DNA of 64,000 nucleotides, from the NCBI GenBank assembly GCA_000389735.1, contig APJY01000002.1, forward strand, positions 248,001-312,000. The letters are read 5' to 3'. The position numbers and the translations under genes are program-made. The first letter of the stretch is position 1. Every line of letters begins with the position of its first letter. Source of the stretch: Sulfolobales archaeon Acd1. GTDB lineage: Archaea > Thermoproteota > Thermoprotei_A > Sulfolobales > Sulfolobaceae. The notes under the pieces were generated by a model. It saw only the letters and a list, made by a program, of their open reading frames with translations. It ran no database searches and was not told the origin of the DNA. Shown here in pieces: positions 51,581 through 61,984 of the stretch.

Positions 51581-52378
51581 TCATAAAAGCTCTTTCAGCG
51601 TGTTGACGGCGTAAGTGGGCCTTATGCCCAACCTCTCAATGTCCTCCCTCTTCGAGATCCCCGTCAGGACCAGGACGGTATCATAGCCGTTCTCGTTGCC
51701 CATCCTTATGTCAGTCTCGAGTTGATCCCCTATCACCACAGCCCTCTTAATCTCGGGGATCCTGGCTACCCTCTTAGCTACCTCGAGTATCCACCCGTTA
51801 GGTTTCCCCGCAACGAAGTCCGGCTCCCTTCTCAACGCGTACATTATCGCGGAGGCGAGCGATCCCGCCCCCAGTCTCAGGCCGTCGTTCGACGGCCATA
51901 GTCTGTCCATGTTCGTGACCACGAACAGGGCCCCTTTGTGGATACACATCATCGCTGTCGATAATTTATCGTAAGTAGCTAGCCTGTCCAGGCCTAACAC
52001 CACAGCGTCGGGGGTTTCCTTCTCCGCTTCCCACTGGGTGACGACCTGAAACCCGTTCATCCTTAGCTCCTCCATAAGCCCCTCTTCGCCCACCACGAAC
52101 ACTCTCCTTACGTCTGTTCTTTCCTTGAGGTATTGGACTGCGGCGACCCCGCTAGTCACTATATCGTCGGGGTTCACGTCCAGGCCCAAGTACCTGAGTT
52201 GGCGCGAAAGGAGGAGCCTACTGAAGCCGGAATTGTTCGTGATGAAGATTATTCTCTTGCCTTTTCGCTTCAGTTCCCTTAGCGCCTCAAGGTTATCCCT
52301 AATGGGGACGTCCTCTCTTAGTACGACGCCGTCAATGTCACTGATAATAAGGTCGTAATTTTCCAGTGGAGAGGTCAT
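51581..52378 (-). CDS. HAD-family phosphatase (NagD/4-nitrophenylphosphatase type)
   Basis: A 265-residue HAD hydrolase with motif 1 SDIDGVVL (Asp nucleophile near residue 14), motif 2 TNNSGFS, the Lys of motif 3 in FVAGKPNGW and motif 4 VIGDQLETD. The C2 cap between them is of the NagD class. Substrate is unknown; phosphoglycolate or nucleotide phosphates are candidates. Start overlaps the small upstream protein gene by 41 bases. Confidence 0.9.
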   Translation of the reverse strand: MTSPLENYDLIISDIDGVVLREDVPIRDNLEALRELKRKGKRIIFITNNSGFSRLLLSRQLRYLGLDVNPDDIVTSGVAAVQYLKERTDVRRVFVVGEEGLMEELRMNGFQVVTQWEAEKETPDAVVLGLDRLATYDKLSTAMMCIHKGALFVVTNMDRLWPSNDGLRLGAGSLASAIMYALRREPDFVAGKPNGWILEVAKRVARIPEIKRAVVIGDQLETDIRMGNENGYDTVLVLTGISKREDIERLGIRPTYAVNTLKELL

Positions 52379-52643
52379 AAAGCTTCATAAGCTTTGACCT
52401 TATCTCGCCTTTAAGCTTCTCGTAATCCTCCGCGAAGGCGAACAGACCCTCGGGCTGATATAGGATCCACTCACAGTCCCACTCGCCAGAGTAGGGTAAC
52501 GAGATCTTCGCGTAATAGCCCTTCCTTCCCCTGTATATCGCTATGAGGAAGTCGTTATTACCTATTTCAGCTACATAGAACTCACAGTCCCCTAAGTCCC
52601 TGCGGATTAATTTATCAGCTCCCAAATCCTCCTTGCTCAGCAA
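52338..52643 (-). CDS. Unrecognised 101-residue protein
   Basis: Family unknown. It is an alpha/beta protein with an antiparallel-strand start (CEFYVAEIGNNDFLIAIYRGR), a Tyr-rich middle and helices at the end. It begins 35 bases from the divergent DUF2070 gene, and its end overlaps the HAD gene start by 41 bases, so it is probably expressed with that phosphatase. Confidence 0.6.
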   Translation of the reverse strand: MLSKEDLGADKLIRRDLGDCEFYVAEIGNNDFLIAIYRGRKGYYAKISLPYSGEWDCEWILYQPEGLFAFAEDYEKLKGEIRSKLMKLYDLSTGKLRPYYQ

Positions 52644-52678
52644 GCCGATTAGTGAAGTCTCGTTGGAGGTAAATAATT

Positions 52679-54277
52679 GTGAGGAGCAAGGAGGAGCTGG
52701 TGAGGGAGTATTACTCGAAGCTGAAGAGACTTCCGGCCTTCCGGCTGATAGCCGGCTTAGGTGTCGCTGAGACCTTGATGGTGTGGATAAGGAGTATAGC
52801 CTTAGGAACGGAGTTCCTGGAGGCCGCGTTACTCTACTTAGCTCTGGGTATCGCGCTTTATTTCAAGCAGGTGAAGTTCGCCGTCTTCGCTTACGACGCC
52901 TCGATGTTTTTCTATCTGATCATATCGTTAACTCCTCTACAGCCGATCTACGCGTTAGGAATCCTGCTCCCCCTCATCGGCTACGTTGTGGTCGCTTACT
53001 ATAAGGAGTGGTACACATACTTCGTCATGCTAGTTCAAGGCGGTTTACCGTCTATCTTCTACGGTTTCATGCCTGAATACATTGCCTATATCGCGTTAAT
53101 AACAGCGTCTTTTGCGGCTTATATTCATCTCGTTAACTTGAAGGCCCTGAGTTTCCATGGCTTCAAGAGTTTAGAGCTGTTGAGGCCGTTCTTGACCGGC
53201 TCAATTCATAAGGACTATCGCCTGGTGGACTCCTTCCTTAGCCTTTCTGGCGTTAAGACTGACGTGATAGTGGCGCTCTTAAAGCTCGGAGATAAGGTCC
53301 TAGTAGTGCCTAAGCTCCACTTCGGACTGTTCGGGGAAGCGGGGAGCAGCAGGTTCCTCTACGATCTAGAGGAGATGTGTAACGATTGCACCGCTTTTCA
53401 CGGCCCAGGAAGCCATGAGTTAGACGCGGTGAGCAGGAGCGAGTCCCTCAAGGTCGTCAACAGCGTAGTTGACTTCATTAGGGGAGGCGAGTGGAAGGAG
53501 GAAAAGTTCTACGGTGTGAAGTTCTGGCAGAAGGGGAGGATGAGCGGGATCACCCTACTCTTTCAGGGCAAGTCGCTTACATTCCTTGCGAGACCTGGGT
53601 TCGGAATAGATGACCTCCCTGAAAGCCTTTGGAACTACAGTTACGGCACGGGGAACTATCTCATAGACACGCACAGTGAGGTGCTGAAGGTCGATATTGA
53701 CCGGAAAGACGTAGAGGACGTGAAGGAGGGGCTAAGCTCCTTGAAACGAGAGAGCGAGAGGCCCCTGTACTTCGCCTATAAGGAGGCGGCCTTACCCGAT
53801 TCTGAGGACTGTCCCGGGCTGTGCAACAGAAAGGTTAAGGTGTTCGCCGTTTCCGATGCGGAGAAGAAGGTAGGAATAGTTTACGTGTACGCCAACAACT
53901 CCCACGAATGTCTCGCCAAGGCGATAAGCCAGGTGGAGGGTTACGATAGGGTGATCCTGGTGACTCCAGACGACCACACGTGCACGGGGACTTTTCTAGG
54001 TTCGCTCTATGAGCCGGCTAAAAGCTGTAGGGTCCTGATAGAAGAGTCTAGGAGGTTACTGAAGGAAGCTCTCGCCGAACTAAGGCCGGTAAAGGCTTAC
54101 TCGGGAGTAGTTAAGGTAGGTGACGTAAAGGTCTTGGGCGATTTCGTATCGCAAATGATGAGTTCCCTAGAGTTCGTGGGTTCCTTCGTGAAGAAAACCT
54201 ATTGGATCCCCTTAGTAGTACCTTACTTGGCGTTAATTACCTTAGTGCTATTTCAAACCTTTCGATTAGTTCCTTAA
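52679..54277 (+). CDS. DUF2070 membrane protein
   Basis: A 532-residue archaeal integral membrane protein. A GTG start is followed by five or six hydrophobic helices in residues 20-165, a large soluble part of about 340 residues with conserved Asp/His/Cys residues ([29 protein letters not shown]), and a last helix near the C-terminus. His/Asp pattern in the soluble part suggests metal binding. Function unknown. Convergent with the geranylgeranyl reductase gene, overlapping 41 bases. Confidence 0.82.
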   Translation: MRSKEELVREYYSKLKRLPAFRLIAGLGVAETLMVWIRSIALGTEFLEAALLYLALGIALYFKQVKFAVFAYDASMFFYLIISLTPLQPIYALGILLPLIGYVVVAYYKEWYTYFVMLVQGGLPSIFYGFMPEYIAYIALITASFAAYIHLVNLKALSFHGFKSLELLRPFLTGSIHKDYRLVDSFLSLSGVKTDVIVALLKLGDKVLVVPKLHFGLFGEAGSSRFLYDLEEMCNDCTAFHGPGSHELDAVSRSESLKVVNSVVDFIRGGEWKEEKFYGVKFWQKGRMSGITLLFQGKSLTFLARPGFGIDDLPESLWNYSYGTGNYLIDTHSEVLKVDIDRKDVEDVKEGLSSLKRESERPLYFAYKEAALPDSEDCPGLCNRKVKVFAVSDAEKKVGIVYVYANNSHECLAKAISQVEGYDRVILVTPDDHTCTGTFLGSLYEPAKSCRVLIEESRRLLKEALAELRPVKAYSGVVKVGDVKVLGDFVSQMMSSLEFVGSFVKKTYWIPLVVPYLALITLVLFQTFRLVP

Positions 54278-55592
54278 CTTCGGCTTTCCACCTCTCCAGA
54301 CCTTCGGGAGTTGCGGGATACCTCTTGTATAATGATTTCATCTGGCCCATGAAGTCAGCCACTGACTTCAACTTGAACAGGAGGCTGGGCCTACCCAAGC
54401 CAGCCAGGATCCTCATCGCCTTATCAGCGACGGATAGATGTAGATCCCCGGAAACGCTCGCGTCCAACAGGTCTTCCTCTCTTATGACCCTCTTCTCCAT
54501 TCCGTAGTTTATGTCGGCGTCACTCAGCTTCTGAAGGAACCTCCTGAAAATCTCGAGGCTGGCCTGCTTAGCACCGTACATCTCCAAGTAGCACCTGTTC
54601 GCGTCCCAAAGGGTTCTCGCGTCGAAAGACCCTACCTCGAAGGCGTTAAGGATGGCCCTCGCAGCACAGTAGCCTGAAATCATAGCGGAACCTTTACCTC
54701 CGCCGTGAACCGGGTTCACGGTGAAGGCCGAGTCGCCTACCACTAACATCCCGTTCCACACCAGCGTCGATATGGGCCTCCTGGTCGGGACTAACGCGCC
54801 TCCCCTGATCTTGACCTCCTTGAGGTCTGGAGCGTAAACGCTCAAGTACTTCCTGTAGTACTCGTGGACGCTACCGTAGTTCATACCACCCTGAATGCCT
54901 AGCCCCACGTTCACCTTGTCCTTACCCTTCGGGAAGTACCACCAATACCCTCCAGGGCTGGCCTGCTGGGTAATGAAAATTCTCAGGTACTCTGGTTCCT
55001 CTATGTTGGCCGAGGTGTACCCGACCTCCCTATAGGCGATGTCCGTGTCCTTGTCGTCCAAGGGCTCGGCTAGGATGTGGCCAGGGGGCAGCTTAGATCT
55101 GACGCTCATGCTATAGCCCGTGGCCTCAACCACGACCTTCGCCTTGACCTCGTACTCCCTGTTAGTCCTCCTATCCACGAGGACCGCCCCCCTGACGAAT
55201 CCGTCTGAAAATACGGGCCTAGCGGCCGTGGTCATGTCCCTTATCTCCACCCCTCCCTTCTCGGCCTCCCTAAGGATCCTCTGGTTGTATGCAGGTGCGT
55301 TGAGTTCGAATCCCTCGCCCTTTACGGTCCAAACGGTCTTCATATCGGGGCTGTAGATCTTGATCCCCTCGATCTTCTGTTCCAGCTCCTTTCCCTCGGG
55401 ATAAGGCATCCCGAGCCTGTCGAAGTGCTCCTTGCTCACGGCGTCCCCGCAGGGCTTGTCTCCTATCCTCTCCCAGGGCTTGCTGTCGATCAAAAGAACC
55501 TTAAGGCCCTTCTTGGCTAAGTTGTACGCGGTTGAAGCGCCCGCGAAGCCTCCACCGATGATGAGGACGTCGAAACTCTCGACTGAACTCAT
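54237..55592 (-). CDS. Digeranylgeranylglycerophospholipid reductase (geranylgeranyl reductase)
   Basis: Saturates the isoprenoid chains of archaeal membrane lipids using FAD. The 451-residue enzyme begins with the FAD motif GGGFAGAS and has Cys48 in DKPCGDAV, important in the characterised Sulfolobus acidocaldarius enzyme. The [17 protein letters not shown] segment near residue 220 is the substrate-binding PxxYxWxFP-like family motif. Nearest homologue of the second reductase at 57910. It is the last gene of a minus-strand run with an asparaginase-like enzyme. Confidence 0.93.
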   Translation of the reverse strand: MSSVESFDVLIIGGGFAGASTAYNLAKKGLKVLLIDSKPWERIGDKPCGDAVSKEHFDRLGMPYPEGKELEQKIEGIKIYSPDMKTVWTVKGEGFELNAPAYNQRILREAEKGGVEIRDMTTAARPVFSDGFVRGAVLVDRRTNREYEVKAKVVVEATGYSMSVRSKLPPGHILAEPLDDKDTDIAYREVGYTSANIEEPEYLRIFITQQASPGGYWWYFPKGKDKVNVGLGIQGGMNYGSVHEYYRKYLSVYAPDLKEVKIRGGALVPTRRPISTLVWNGMLVVGDSAFTVNPVHGGGKGSAMISGYCAARAILNAFEVGSFDARTLWDANRCYLEMYGAKQASLEIFRRFLQKLSDADINYGMEKRVIREEDLLDASVSGDLHLSVADKAMRILAGLGRPSLLFKLKSVADFMGQMKSLYKRYPATPEGLERWKAEVKELIERFEIALR

Positions 55593-55624
55593 GCGACTCT
55601 ACTCCTCTTGACTTAATTTAAACG

Positions 55625-55996
55625 CTAGCGTTCTCCCTTACATAGATACTTCTCGACCTTCACCTTTATCTCGTTAGGTAGCTCGTTCGTGACCTTATCC
55701 TGCCTATAGGTCTCATCGCAGATCACTAGGACTTTACAGTTCTCGAGCTTCGGAAAGCCTCCTTTCTTCCAGGAGTATATGGTGAGCGATATGTCCAAGT
55801 TGTCTTGGATGGCGGACCTGAACGCCTCGAAGACCTTGGCGGAGTCCAAAGGTTTTATGACGAAAACACTGAGTCTCTTGTCGCCTGACTTCCTGGCGTA
55901 ATGGAGGGCCTCCCTGAGCAGTTCAGAGGCGAGAGAGCCCCCTTCGTCTCGTTCGAATAAGGACTCGTCGCTGAGGTACAGTAGCGCGCAAATCAC
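55625..55996 (-). CDS. Unrecognised 123-residue protein
   Basis: No family recognised. It has a Rossmann-like alternation of strands and helices (VFVIKPLDS, LTIYSWKKGG, VLVICDET), as in a small nucleotide- or universal-stress-like protein. GTG start, five bases after the phosphoesterase-like gene stop, and 32 bases before the reductase gene, so part of one transcript. Confidence 0.6.
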   Translation of the reverse strand: MICALLYLSDESLFERDEGGSLASELLREALHYARKSGDKRLSVFVIKPLDSAKVFEAFRSAIQDNLDISLTIYSWKKGGFPKLENCKVLVICDETYRQDKVTNELPNEIKVKVEKYLCKGER

Positions 55997-56001
55997 GGGA
56001 C

Positions 56002-56541
56002 TTACCTTAGGGATCTAATGTAAAAAGATGTCTCATCAATGACTACGTAACCCCTCGCCTCTGGTGGGAAGTCCCTCGTTATTCCTCCTGAGTAGATGAT
56101 CCTGGCAAGCCTGTCGACCTCTAGTTTCTTATACTGACCGAGAACTATCCAGTCCCACGGGCCGGCGTTCAGACTCTTCCTTATGTTGTCGAGCTCGTAC
56201 TGATGGCCGTGAAGAACGAAGTATTTCGTCGACGAGACTTCCATGACGTAAACGGATGTAGCGGTTATTTCCTCCCTGTACCTCGGCTCTGATGTTATAC
56301 ACTTAGGGGCGTGAGGATCGAGGTCTCCCTGAACGTAAACTATGTGAGCCCAGGGTGCTAGGCTCCTAATTACGTATAGCACGTCTATTACCCTTGGGCA
56401 CTCGTAGTCCCAGAAGCACTGGGTAGTATCGCCGTTAAGAACTATCACTTCAGGCTCCTCCTTTTTGATGATGATTGACAGGTAACTCTCCACGTGAGGT
56501 TCTGGGAAGCGGACGTTGCTCAATATAAGCGTCTTCGTCAA
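56002..56541 (-). CDS. Calcineurin-like phosphoesterase with an eroded metal site
   Basis: A 179-residue protein with the calcineurin-like layout: an opening strand [23 protein letters not shown] and LHGHQY. In active enzymes these positions carry Asp-x-His, Gly-Asp, Gly-Asn-His-Asp and Gly-His-x-His; here the first is Asn-x-Arg, the third Gly-Asp-Leu-Asp, and the last Gly-His-x-Tyr. Only part of the metal ligands survive, so it may not be catalytic. The start overlaps the asparaginase-like gene by four bases. Confidence 0.75.
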   Translation of the reverse strand: MTKTLILSNVRFPEPHVESYLSIIIKKEEPEVIVLNGDTTQCFWDYECPRVIDVLYVIRSLAPWAHIVYVQGDLDPHAPKCITSEPRYREEITATSVYVMEVSSTKYFVLHGHQYELDNIRKSLNAGPWDWIVLGQYKKLEVDRLARIIYSGGITRDFPPEARGYVVIDETSFYIRSLR

Positions 56542-57338
56542 GGTCCCTCCACCAGCGTCCTAACGGAGTCCTTTAAGCCCCTCGGCATCGCTCTGGTGTT
56601 AAATGCGTATCCGAAGTTACCGTATTTATCTAATACTATAATTCCGAAGGTGTTGTCACCGAATAGCCTCGTCATTTTTCGCGTGACGGCCAAAGCGGCT
56701 GACTCCGCGTCGAAGCCCATGGAGATGAGTATGTCGACCTCCTTAGCTGGAAGCACCCTCATTATGTACTCCCCTACGCCGGTACAAGAGGAGGCGCTCT
56801 CGTAAGTGGCGTAGAACCCGGCACCTGGGATAGGGGAGTCGCCTATTCTCCCCTCCCTTTTACCAGCTATCCCCCCGGTGCTGGTAGCCGCGGCGAGCGT
56901 GCCGTCCTTGTCTAGCGCAACGGCCCCGACGGTGTCGAAGACGCCCTGACTCGGGCTACCCGAGACCTCTTCGGCGCCTTCCGAGACTATCAACACGTGC
57001 CTCCCCTCCTGCAACACCCTCAACGCTGCCCTAATGGGGTTCTTTAACCTGGTGTTCCCAACGGCTCCCACCTTTAATCCAGGTCCTAGCATAACGCCAG
57101 CGTCTGTCCTCCTGGTGCCCCTTTCAGTCGGAACCGCCCCCACCCCCGCGTTGAAGACGCCCGAATCCTCCATGTAAGCGACTGCCTCAACAACCGCTTC
57201 TAGCGAAGAACCCCTCCTGAACTCCTCGTACCCTCTCTCCAGGGCCTTGGCCAGCTCCAGCTTGGCCTTCTCTAACATCTCCTCGCTCCAGTTACCTGCC
57301 CCTCCGTGAACCGCTAGAACGGGTGGATTCGTCCTCAA
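56538..57338 (-). CDS. Isoaspartyl peptidase/L-asparaginase (Ntn hydrolase)
   Basis: A 266-residue Ntn-hydrolase made as a precursor, cut itself before Thr136 (context FDTVGAVAL), which then becomes the N-terminal nucleophile of the small subunit. Other motifs are VHGGAGNW near residue 10, GDSPIPGAG near residue 167 and a CTGVGE segment. It removes isoaspartyl bonds or hydrolyses asparagine. It begins the minus-strand run leading to the geranylgeranyl reductase. Confidence 0.92.
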   Translation of the reverse strand: MRTNPPVLAVHGGAGNWSEEMLEKAKLELAKALERGYEEFRRGSSLEAVVEAVAYMEDSGVFNAGVGAVPTERGTRRTDAGVMLGPGLKVGAVGNTRLKNPIRAALRVLQEGRHVLIVSEGAEEVSGSPSQGVFDTVGAVALDKDGTLAAATSTGGIAGKREGRIGDSPIPGAGFYATYESASSCTGVGEYIMRVLPAKEVDILISMGFDAESAALAVTRKMTRLFGDNTFGIIVLDKYGNFGYAFNTRAMPRGLKDSVRTLVEGP

Positions 57339-57380
57339 GCGTAACCCGTCTCGCTTAGATTTTTAACGAAAAATTAAGAC

Positions 57381-57908
57381 TTGACAAAAGGCTTGGTGAA
57401 CCTCGGAAGGAACGCGACTGTAGGGCTCACGATAGTGATGTTGCTCTTAGGTGTAGTGCCAGCGTACGTTAACAGTATAGTGGGCTTCGCGGTGGGAATA
57501 GGGTTAGGGCTTGTAATAACGGCGTACATAATCTACGATCAGAAAACCCTGTCTAGGGACCTGAAGGCCAACGTCGTCGGCCTGTACTTCAGCGGTGTGT
57601 TAGCCCTTTCTGCCGGCTTAGGGATATTAATGGCCTTACCCTATAGGGAGAAGCTCTACTCGGTAATAGGAGTCGTCGCGCTTCTGCCTTTGCTGGCTCA
57701 TCTAGTGAGGGTGTTACCTCCCATCTTAAGGAACGTTAAGGTCAAGGAGTTCCTGTCCTTGGGCAACGGTATGGTCGCCTTTTTGCTAACCGTGCTTATA
57801 GGGAGTCTGATAGGCAGGGCGCTCAGCAACTTCTACGAGCTGTTGATCCTTTACACCGGCTTCGTAGTTTTGGGCGTTCTGGCCATGATGTACTTCAGGG
57901 AGAAATAG
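57381..57908 (+). CDS. Unrecognised integral membrane protein
   Basis: A 175-residue protein with about five or six hydrophobic helices (near 12-33, 36-53, 65-85, 92-110, 125-147, 152-170) joined by short loops and ending Tyr-Phe-Arg-Glu-Lys. TTG 57381 or GTG 57396 are the starts. It is one base from the next reductase gene, with which it is probably co-transcribed, so a role in lipid handling is possible. No family was recognised. Confidence 0.65.
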   Translation: MTKGLVNLGRNATVGLTIVMLLLGVVPAYVNSIVGFAVGIGLGLVITAYIIYDQKTLSRDLKANVVGLYFSGVLALSAGLGILMALPYREKLYSVIGVVALLPLLAHLVRVLPPILRNVKVKEFLSLGNGMVAFLLTVLIGSLIGRALSNFYELLILYTGFVVLGVLAMMYFREK

Positions 57909-57909
57909 C

Positions 57910-58926
57910 ATGAGGGTCGCGATAATCGGCGCGGGACCCGCGGGGCTAAGCCTGGCCTACTTCCTAAAGAGAAGCGGGATAGAGGCCGAAGTCTTCGAGA
58001 GCCTGAACAGGCCAGGACTGAAACCCTGCGCTTGGGGCTTAATAACGGGAATCGAGGACCTAGTACCGTTAAGGAAAGAGTCAATAATCTCGGAAATCAA
58101 GGGCTTCAGGATCTACCTCAACGGGAAGCTAGTGTTCGACGTTAGGGGAGACAGGAAGCTAGGTTATATCATAGACAAGCCCAGGTTCCTGGAGGACATC
58201 GCCTCCGAGGTGGAGGTCAGGTACAACTCCCACGTCATCGAGAGAGGTGGCGAATACAGACTTCAGGACGGTAGCCCCTTGAAGGGCTACGATAGGGTGA
58301 TTGAGGCCACGGGTCATTACAGCCTTGGTAAGGAGCACGCGATTCCCGCAATTCAGTATATAACGGATTACCAGCAGGATCCCGAGATCGTGGAGTTCTA
58401 CTTCTACTCCGGGCTGCTCGGCTATGCCTGGGTATTCCCTGACCGCAATGGGGCCAAGATCGGTATAGGGGGCTGGGCTACAGTAGATGCTCTGAAGGAG
58501 TTGGTCAAGGGAGTTTTGAAGGGTAGGGTTTTATCGTTCCATGGGGCGAAGGTTGCCGACGTCGGTATAATCGAGGAGAGGCTGAAGCAGGGGAACTACA
58601 TAGGCGAGGCTTTAGGAACGGTGCTCCCGCTCACTGGCGAGGGCATAAGGCCATCCATCCTATCCGCGTGGGCCATGGCTGAGGCTATAAAGGAAGGCAA
58701 GCCCTTCGAGAAGGTCTTCAAATCTATGAAGATCTATTCAGCAATACAATACCAAGCTAAGATAATCAAGGGGGCAAAGGAGGGCAAGATATGGACCGGA
58801 GGCCTCTCGAGGGTTCTGACGTCCTCGGACCCCGATTTAGTTTTTAAGATAGCTATCGGTGAATTCAGCAAACTCGACTTGCTAAAGCTCGTAGGAAGGG
58901 CTCTGTATGACGTACTCTTTAGATAG
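57910..58926 (+). CDS. Geranylgeranyl-reductase-family flavoprotein (second copy)
   Basis: A 338-residue FAD enzyme with [11 protein letters not shown] at the start, a LKPCAWG segment where the lipid reductase has DKPCGDA, and a [20 protein letters not shown] motif near residue 178. It is shorter than the reductase at 54237 by over 100 residues and likely acts on another isoprenoid (for example a quinone or free prenyl diphosphate). It is followed by an Lrp regulator that overlaps its end by 20 bases. Confidence 0.85.
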   Translation: MRVAIIGAGPAGLSLAYFLKRSGIEAEVFESLNRPGLKPCAWGLITGIEDLVPLRKESIISEIKGFRIYLNGKLVFDVRGDRKLGYIIDKPRFLEDIASEVEVRYNSHVIERGGEYRLQDGSPLKGYDRVIEATGHYSLGKEHAIPAIQYITDYQQDPEIVEFYFYSGLLGYAWVFPDRNGAKIGIGGWATVDALKELVKGVLKGRVLSFHGAKVADVGIIEERLKQGNYIGEALGTVLPLTGEGIRPSILSAWAMAEAIKEGKPFEKVFKSMKIYSAIQYQAKIIKGAKEGKIWTGGLSRVLTSSDPDLVFKIAIGEFSKLDLLKLVGRALYDVLFR

Positions 58927-59368
58927 CTTGGATAAGGAGATACTTAAGATCCTGCAGGAGGACGGAAGGATTTCGTACTCTAAAATCGCCCAAACGCTCA
59001 ACATGAGTGAGTCGACTATACACATGAGGATTAGGAGGCTCAGGGAGCTAGGGATACTCAGGGGGTTCTACGCAGACATCGACATGGAGAAGATAGGACT
59101 CAAGGTGCTCGCTTTCGTTCAGCTGAAGGCCGACCCCAAGAAGTACGAACAGGTTCTCAACGTCCTTAAGGAAATGAAAGAGGTGGCTGAGATCTACGAC
59201 GTCACGGGCGAGTACTACGCTCTAGTCAAAGTAGTGGTTCCCTCCAACGAGGACTTGGCCAAGGTGCTCGATGCTATAGGCAAGCTAGATGGGGTGACGG
59301 ACACTTACACCATGATGGTGCTGAGGGTAATCAAGGAGGGTAAGAAGGTCAACCTGGACTTGGTGTAA
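58907..59368 (+). CDS. Lrp/AsnC family transcriptional regulator
   Basis: A 153-residue regulator with an N-terminal winged helix-turn-helix ([24 protein letters not shown] at about residues 20-45) and a C-terminal RAM effector domain from about residue 65. Starts ATG 58907 within the end of the reductase gene. Such regulators sense amino acids or other metabolites; being co-transcribed with a reductase and membrane protein suggests control of lipid or quinone metabolism, not proven. A stand-alone RAM protein is encoded at 20979. Confidence 0.92.
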   Translation: MTYSLDSLDKEILKILQEDGRISYSKIAQTLNMSESTIHMRIRRLRELGILRGFYADIDMEKIGLKVLAFVQLKADPKKYEQVLNVLKEMKEVAEIYDVTGEYYALVKVVVPSNEDLAKVLDAIGKLDGVTDTYTMMVLRVIKEGKKVNLDLV

Positions 59369-59421
59369 GTCCCAGATCAGGCTGAGAGCTCCTCGTCATC
59401 ATTCAGGCGGTTTGCTTCTCC

Positions 59422-60303
59422 TCATCGCTTCAACGCGTTTAGCATGTACTTCACCAGCCTTTCCGCCACGTCTATTCCCGTGGCGGCCTTAAATCCTTTC
59501 CACAAAGGGGAGGCGTTGACCTCTAGTAGGAGATATCCCCTATCGCTCTCAACCAGGTCTATCCCGGCGTAATCTAACTCCAAAACCTCCTTGGCCTTAA
59601 ACACTATCTCCTTTATTTGACTATCGAGTTGGGCCACCTGCGTAACGGCTCCTTGGGCTACGTTGGTCTTCCACGAGGTCTTATTGATCCTATAAACCCC
59701 ACCGAGAATCTCGTCACCCACCAACACTACTCTTATGTCCCTGTCGGGCTTCTTTACGTACTCCTGTACGTACACCGGGCTCCCGAAAGAGACTATCGTT
59801 TTGGCTATCCTGTAGCCTATGTCCGGATCGCTTACCTTTACCGAGCCCAAACCAAGACTGCCCATGATCGGTTTTATAACGACTTCTCCCCTTCTCTCAA
59901 CGATCCTCATGACCTCTATCGGGTCCTCCGTGACTACGGTTTCCGGTACAGGCACTTCAGCCTGGGAGAGAAGCATTAGGCTCACCAGTTTGTCCTTCGA
60001 CTTCTCTATCGCATAGGAGTTGTTGACCAACCTTACCCCTTGATATTCTAGAGCCCTGAAGGTGGATATCCTCTTGCTGAAGAGCTCGGCTGAAACGTAG
60101 CTCCCCAGGCCCCTAGGGAAGGCCCCGTCCAAACAGACTTTACCCTTCCTTGATGAAACGCGAATTTCTCCCGTTGAGATGTCCACGTTTAGGCTCGATA
60201 TCCTGATGTAAAGGGCCTCGTGACCAGCGTTCTTAATATGCATCAGTATCTCCTTGGAATGCTCGGTGACCCTGGGGGTCTCGTGTATTACGGCGATCCG
60301 CAT
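59422..60303 (-). CDS. RimK-like ATP-grasp ligase
   Basis: A 293-residue ATP-grasp enzyme. The fold is shown by DKLVSLMLLSQAEVPVPETV near residue 103, the loop PIMGSLGLGSVKV near residue 144, VQEYVKKPDRDIRVV near residue 189 and the metal site VEVNASP near residue 266. Relatives add glutamate to ribosomal protein S6, to lysine-carrier protein LysW, or to cofactors (MptN/CofF). Given the window's pterin cluster, a cofactor glutamylase is a fair option. No LysW neighbour is seen, which argues against LysX. Confidence 0.82.
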   Translation of the reverse strand: MRIAVIHETPRVTEHSKEILMHIKNAGHEALYIRISSLNVDISTGEIRVSSRKGKVCLDGAFPRGLGSYVSAELFSKRISTFRALEYQGVRLVNNSYAIEKSKDKLVSLMLLSQAEVPVPETVVTEDPIEVMRIVERRGEVVIKPIMGSLGLGSVKVSDPDIGYRIAKTIVSFGSPVYVQEYVKKPDRDIRVVLVGDEILGGVYRINKTSWKTNVAQGAVTQVAQLDSQIKEIVFKAKEVLELDYAGIDLVESDRGYLLLEVNASPLWKGFKAATGIDVAERLVKYMLNALKR

Positions 60304-60382
60304 TTATCCGAAATGAGGGCTCGTGCTTAGTTATTTATGATTTCTACCGTTCTGAACGCCCTTAGGCAGGAAGGCCGTTCCC

Positions 60383-61237
60383 TCAAAGGGAGTCCAGACC
60401 CGCCTCAGCCAGTAGGCCTGACATGAGGAAAGAAGGTAACGTGATAATCCCGTCCACGAATTCCTCGCGGATCTTCAGCGACTTAACGCCCTCAAGGTAT
60501 GCGTGGGTGCTCTCTTCGGTCACGGAAATCACGTACTCCCTGACCTTCTCTCCCGCTAGCTCCTTCAACTGTTTCGCGCTACCCTCAGGCTCGCCCTTCT
60601 TTCCCGCCTTATAGAGAACTATGTCTATGTAATCGTCAACCACCTGATATATCGTGCCCAAGTGTTTGCCCAACTCGAGCATCACGTCCTTAAGCTCTGG
60701 CTTCCCCGCCGCGAAGGCTGAGAGTGCCGTGGACACCATGAAGAGGCTCCCGGTCTTGTACTCTACGGTCTTGATGTAATCGGTCGGCTTACCGAAGCTG
60801 TCGAGAAGAGCCCCTACACTCGTCTTTTTCCATAGCTCCACGCTGACCTTCAAGGCCCCGTCGCCGTAGGCGTTAGCTATTATCTGCAAGGCGTAGGGGA
60901 CGAGGAAGTTGGAGACGTAAATCACCCTCCTGTTGCCGAAGACCTTCCAGGCTGAGTCCCTCCCTCTCCTCTCCAGGTCGTAATCCACTATGTCATCTAG
61001 GGCCAACGATGAGGAGTGGAGGATCTCCACCGCCAGAGCCCCGTCGTAAGCGTTCCTCCTCTCCCCTCCTAAGGCCTCAGTGAAGAACATGGCCAGCGTT
61101 CCCCTGAACCGCTTCCCTCCCTCCAGGATGTACTTGCTCACTTGAAGCACTTCCCACTCCTTGATGGACTCAAGGAACTTACTGACCAGGCTATCTATCT
61201 CCGCCTTAGCCTCCAGCCAGTAAGACAGTAAGTCCAA
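60383..61237 (-). CDS. Trans-polyprenyl diphosphate synthase (probably hexaprenyl)
   Basis: A 284-residue prenyl synthase with first Asp-rich motif DDIVD (81-85) and second DDYID (201-205). The residue five before the first motif is Ser76, small rather than the bulky aromatic used by C20 enzymes, so a longer product such as hexaprenyl diphosphate for a quinone tail is predicted. Length matches Sulfolobus hexaprenyl synthase (about 281). The gene begins 13 bases after the stop of the unknown gene upstream on the strand. Confidence 0.85.
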   Translation of the reverse strand: MDLLSYWLEAKAEIDSLVSKFLESIKEWEVLQVSKYILEGGKRFRGTLAMFFTEALGGERRNAYDGALAVEILHSSSLALDDIVDYDLERRGRDSAWKVFGNRRVIYVSNFLVPYALQIIANAYGDGALKVSVELWKKTSVGALLDSFGKPTDYIKTVEYKTGSLFMVSTALSAFAAGKPELKDVMLELGKHLGTIYQVVDDYIDIVLYKAGKKGEPEGSAKQLKELAGEKVREYVISVTEESTHAYLEGVKSLKIREEFVDGIITLPSFLMSGLLAEAGLDSL

Positions 61238-61249
61238 GGCTTCCGTTTC

Positions 61250-61984
61250 TTACAGGTACAGAAAAAGTAAATAAATTGGCGATATTGCGGGGTCTACGTT
61301 GATCATGACCTCCTTAACGTCGTATCCCGACCTCCTCAGCTCGAGGGCCCTTTTCCTTACCGTAATCACGTCGGCCTCGTTGGTCAGGATAGCGACGCTC
61401 CTCGAGTTGGGCTCCTCGAAGGCGGTCTTTATCCCCAGGTACTCGTTAGCAGGGTAGAAGACCTGGCTCACGAGCGGCTCCCTGTCCCCTATTTCCTCCT
61501 TCTTTTTCGTTAAATACTCCTCTATTCCCTCGGTATCTAAGGACTGTTCGATAGCCTCAACCCTTTTGTTGTCCTTAAACCTCTCGACGATCGCCTTCAG
61601 GGTGGATATCAGGCTGGTCAGCTGGTATGCGTCATCGAACTGGTGATTAGATTTAACGCCCTTAGGGCCAAAGGTCTCAGCCTCGAGGCCTAGTGCTGTA
61701 ACGAGGTGGTTCAGCCTTAACAGGTCGTCGCTATTATCCACGAAGGCCCATACCCTCCTGATTTCGACGTACGGAGCAACGAAGAGGCTGAACTCGTTTA
61801 GGCTTATCGGAAACACGTAGGAGTTCGTCAACGACGTTAGAACCCTCGATAGAACGGTGGCCTGAAGCTTGGAGTTCCTCGAGTAAACTAATGCCTGGGG
61901 CAGCTCTCCTAAGGGCTGAATTGGCCCGATGGAAAGAAGGGCCTTCAGACTAAGGCCGTTTCTAGGCTTCTGCAGCAGGAGCAT
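61250..61984 (-). CDS. Unrecognised protein with a SIS-like pattern
   Basis: A 244-residue alpha/beta protein. The alternation of [37 protein letters not shown] and [19 protein letters not shown] is like phosphosugar-isomerase (SIS) domains, but no decisive signature is seen. The ATG overlaps the methylthioadenosine phosphorylase gene by 40 bases; a later start would also be possible. It is between phosphorylase and prenyl synthase genes, in the same strand, as in other Sulfolobales. Confidence 0.6.
   Translation of the reverse strand: MLLLQKPRNGLSLKALLSIGPIQPLGELPQALVYSRNSKLQATVLSRVLTSLTNSYVFPISLNEFSLFVAPYVEIRRVWAFVDNSDDLLRLNHLVTALGLEAETFGPKGVKSNHQFDDAYQLTSLISTLKAIVERFKDNKRVEAIEQSLDTEGIEEYLTKKKEEIGDREPLVSQVFYPANEYLGIKTAFEEPNSRSVAILTNEADVITVRKRALELRRSGYDVKEVMINVDPAISPIYLLFLYL

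Noticed and set aside
55299-55316. T-loop-like GTTCGAATCC resembling a tRNA
   Set aside because: No matching stem pairs, and it is inside the geranylgeranyl reductase coding region.
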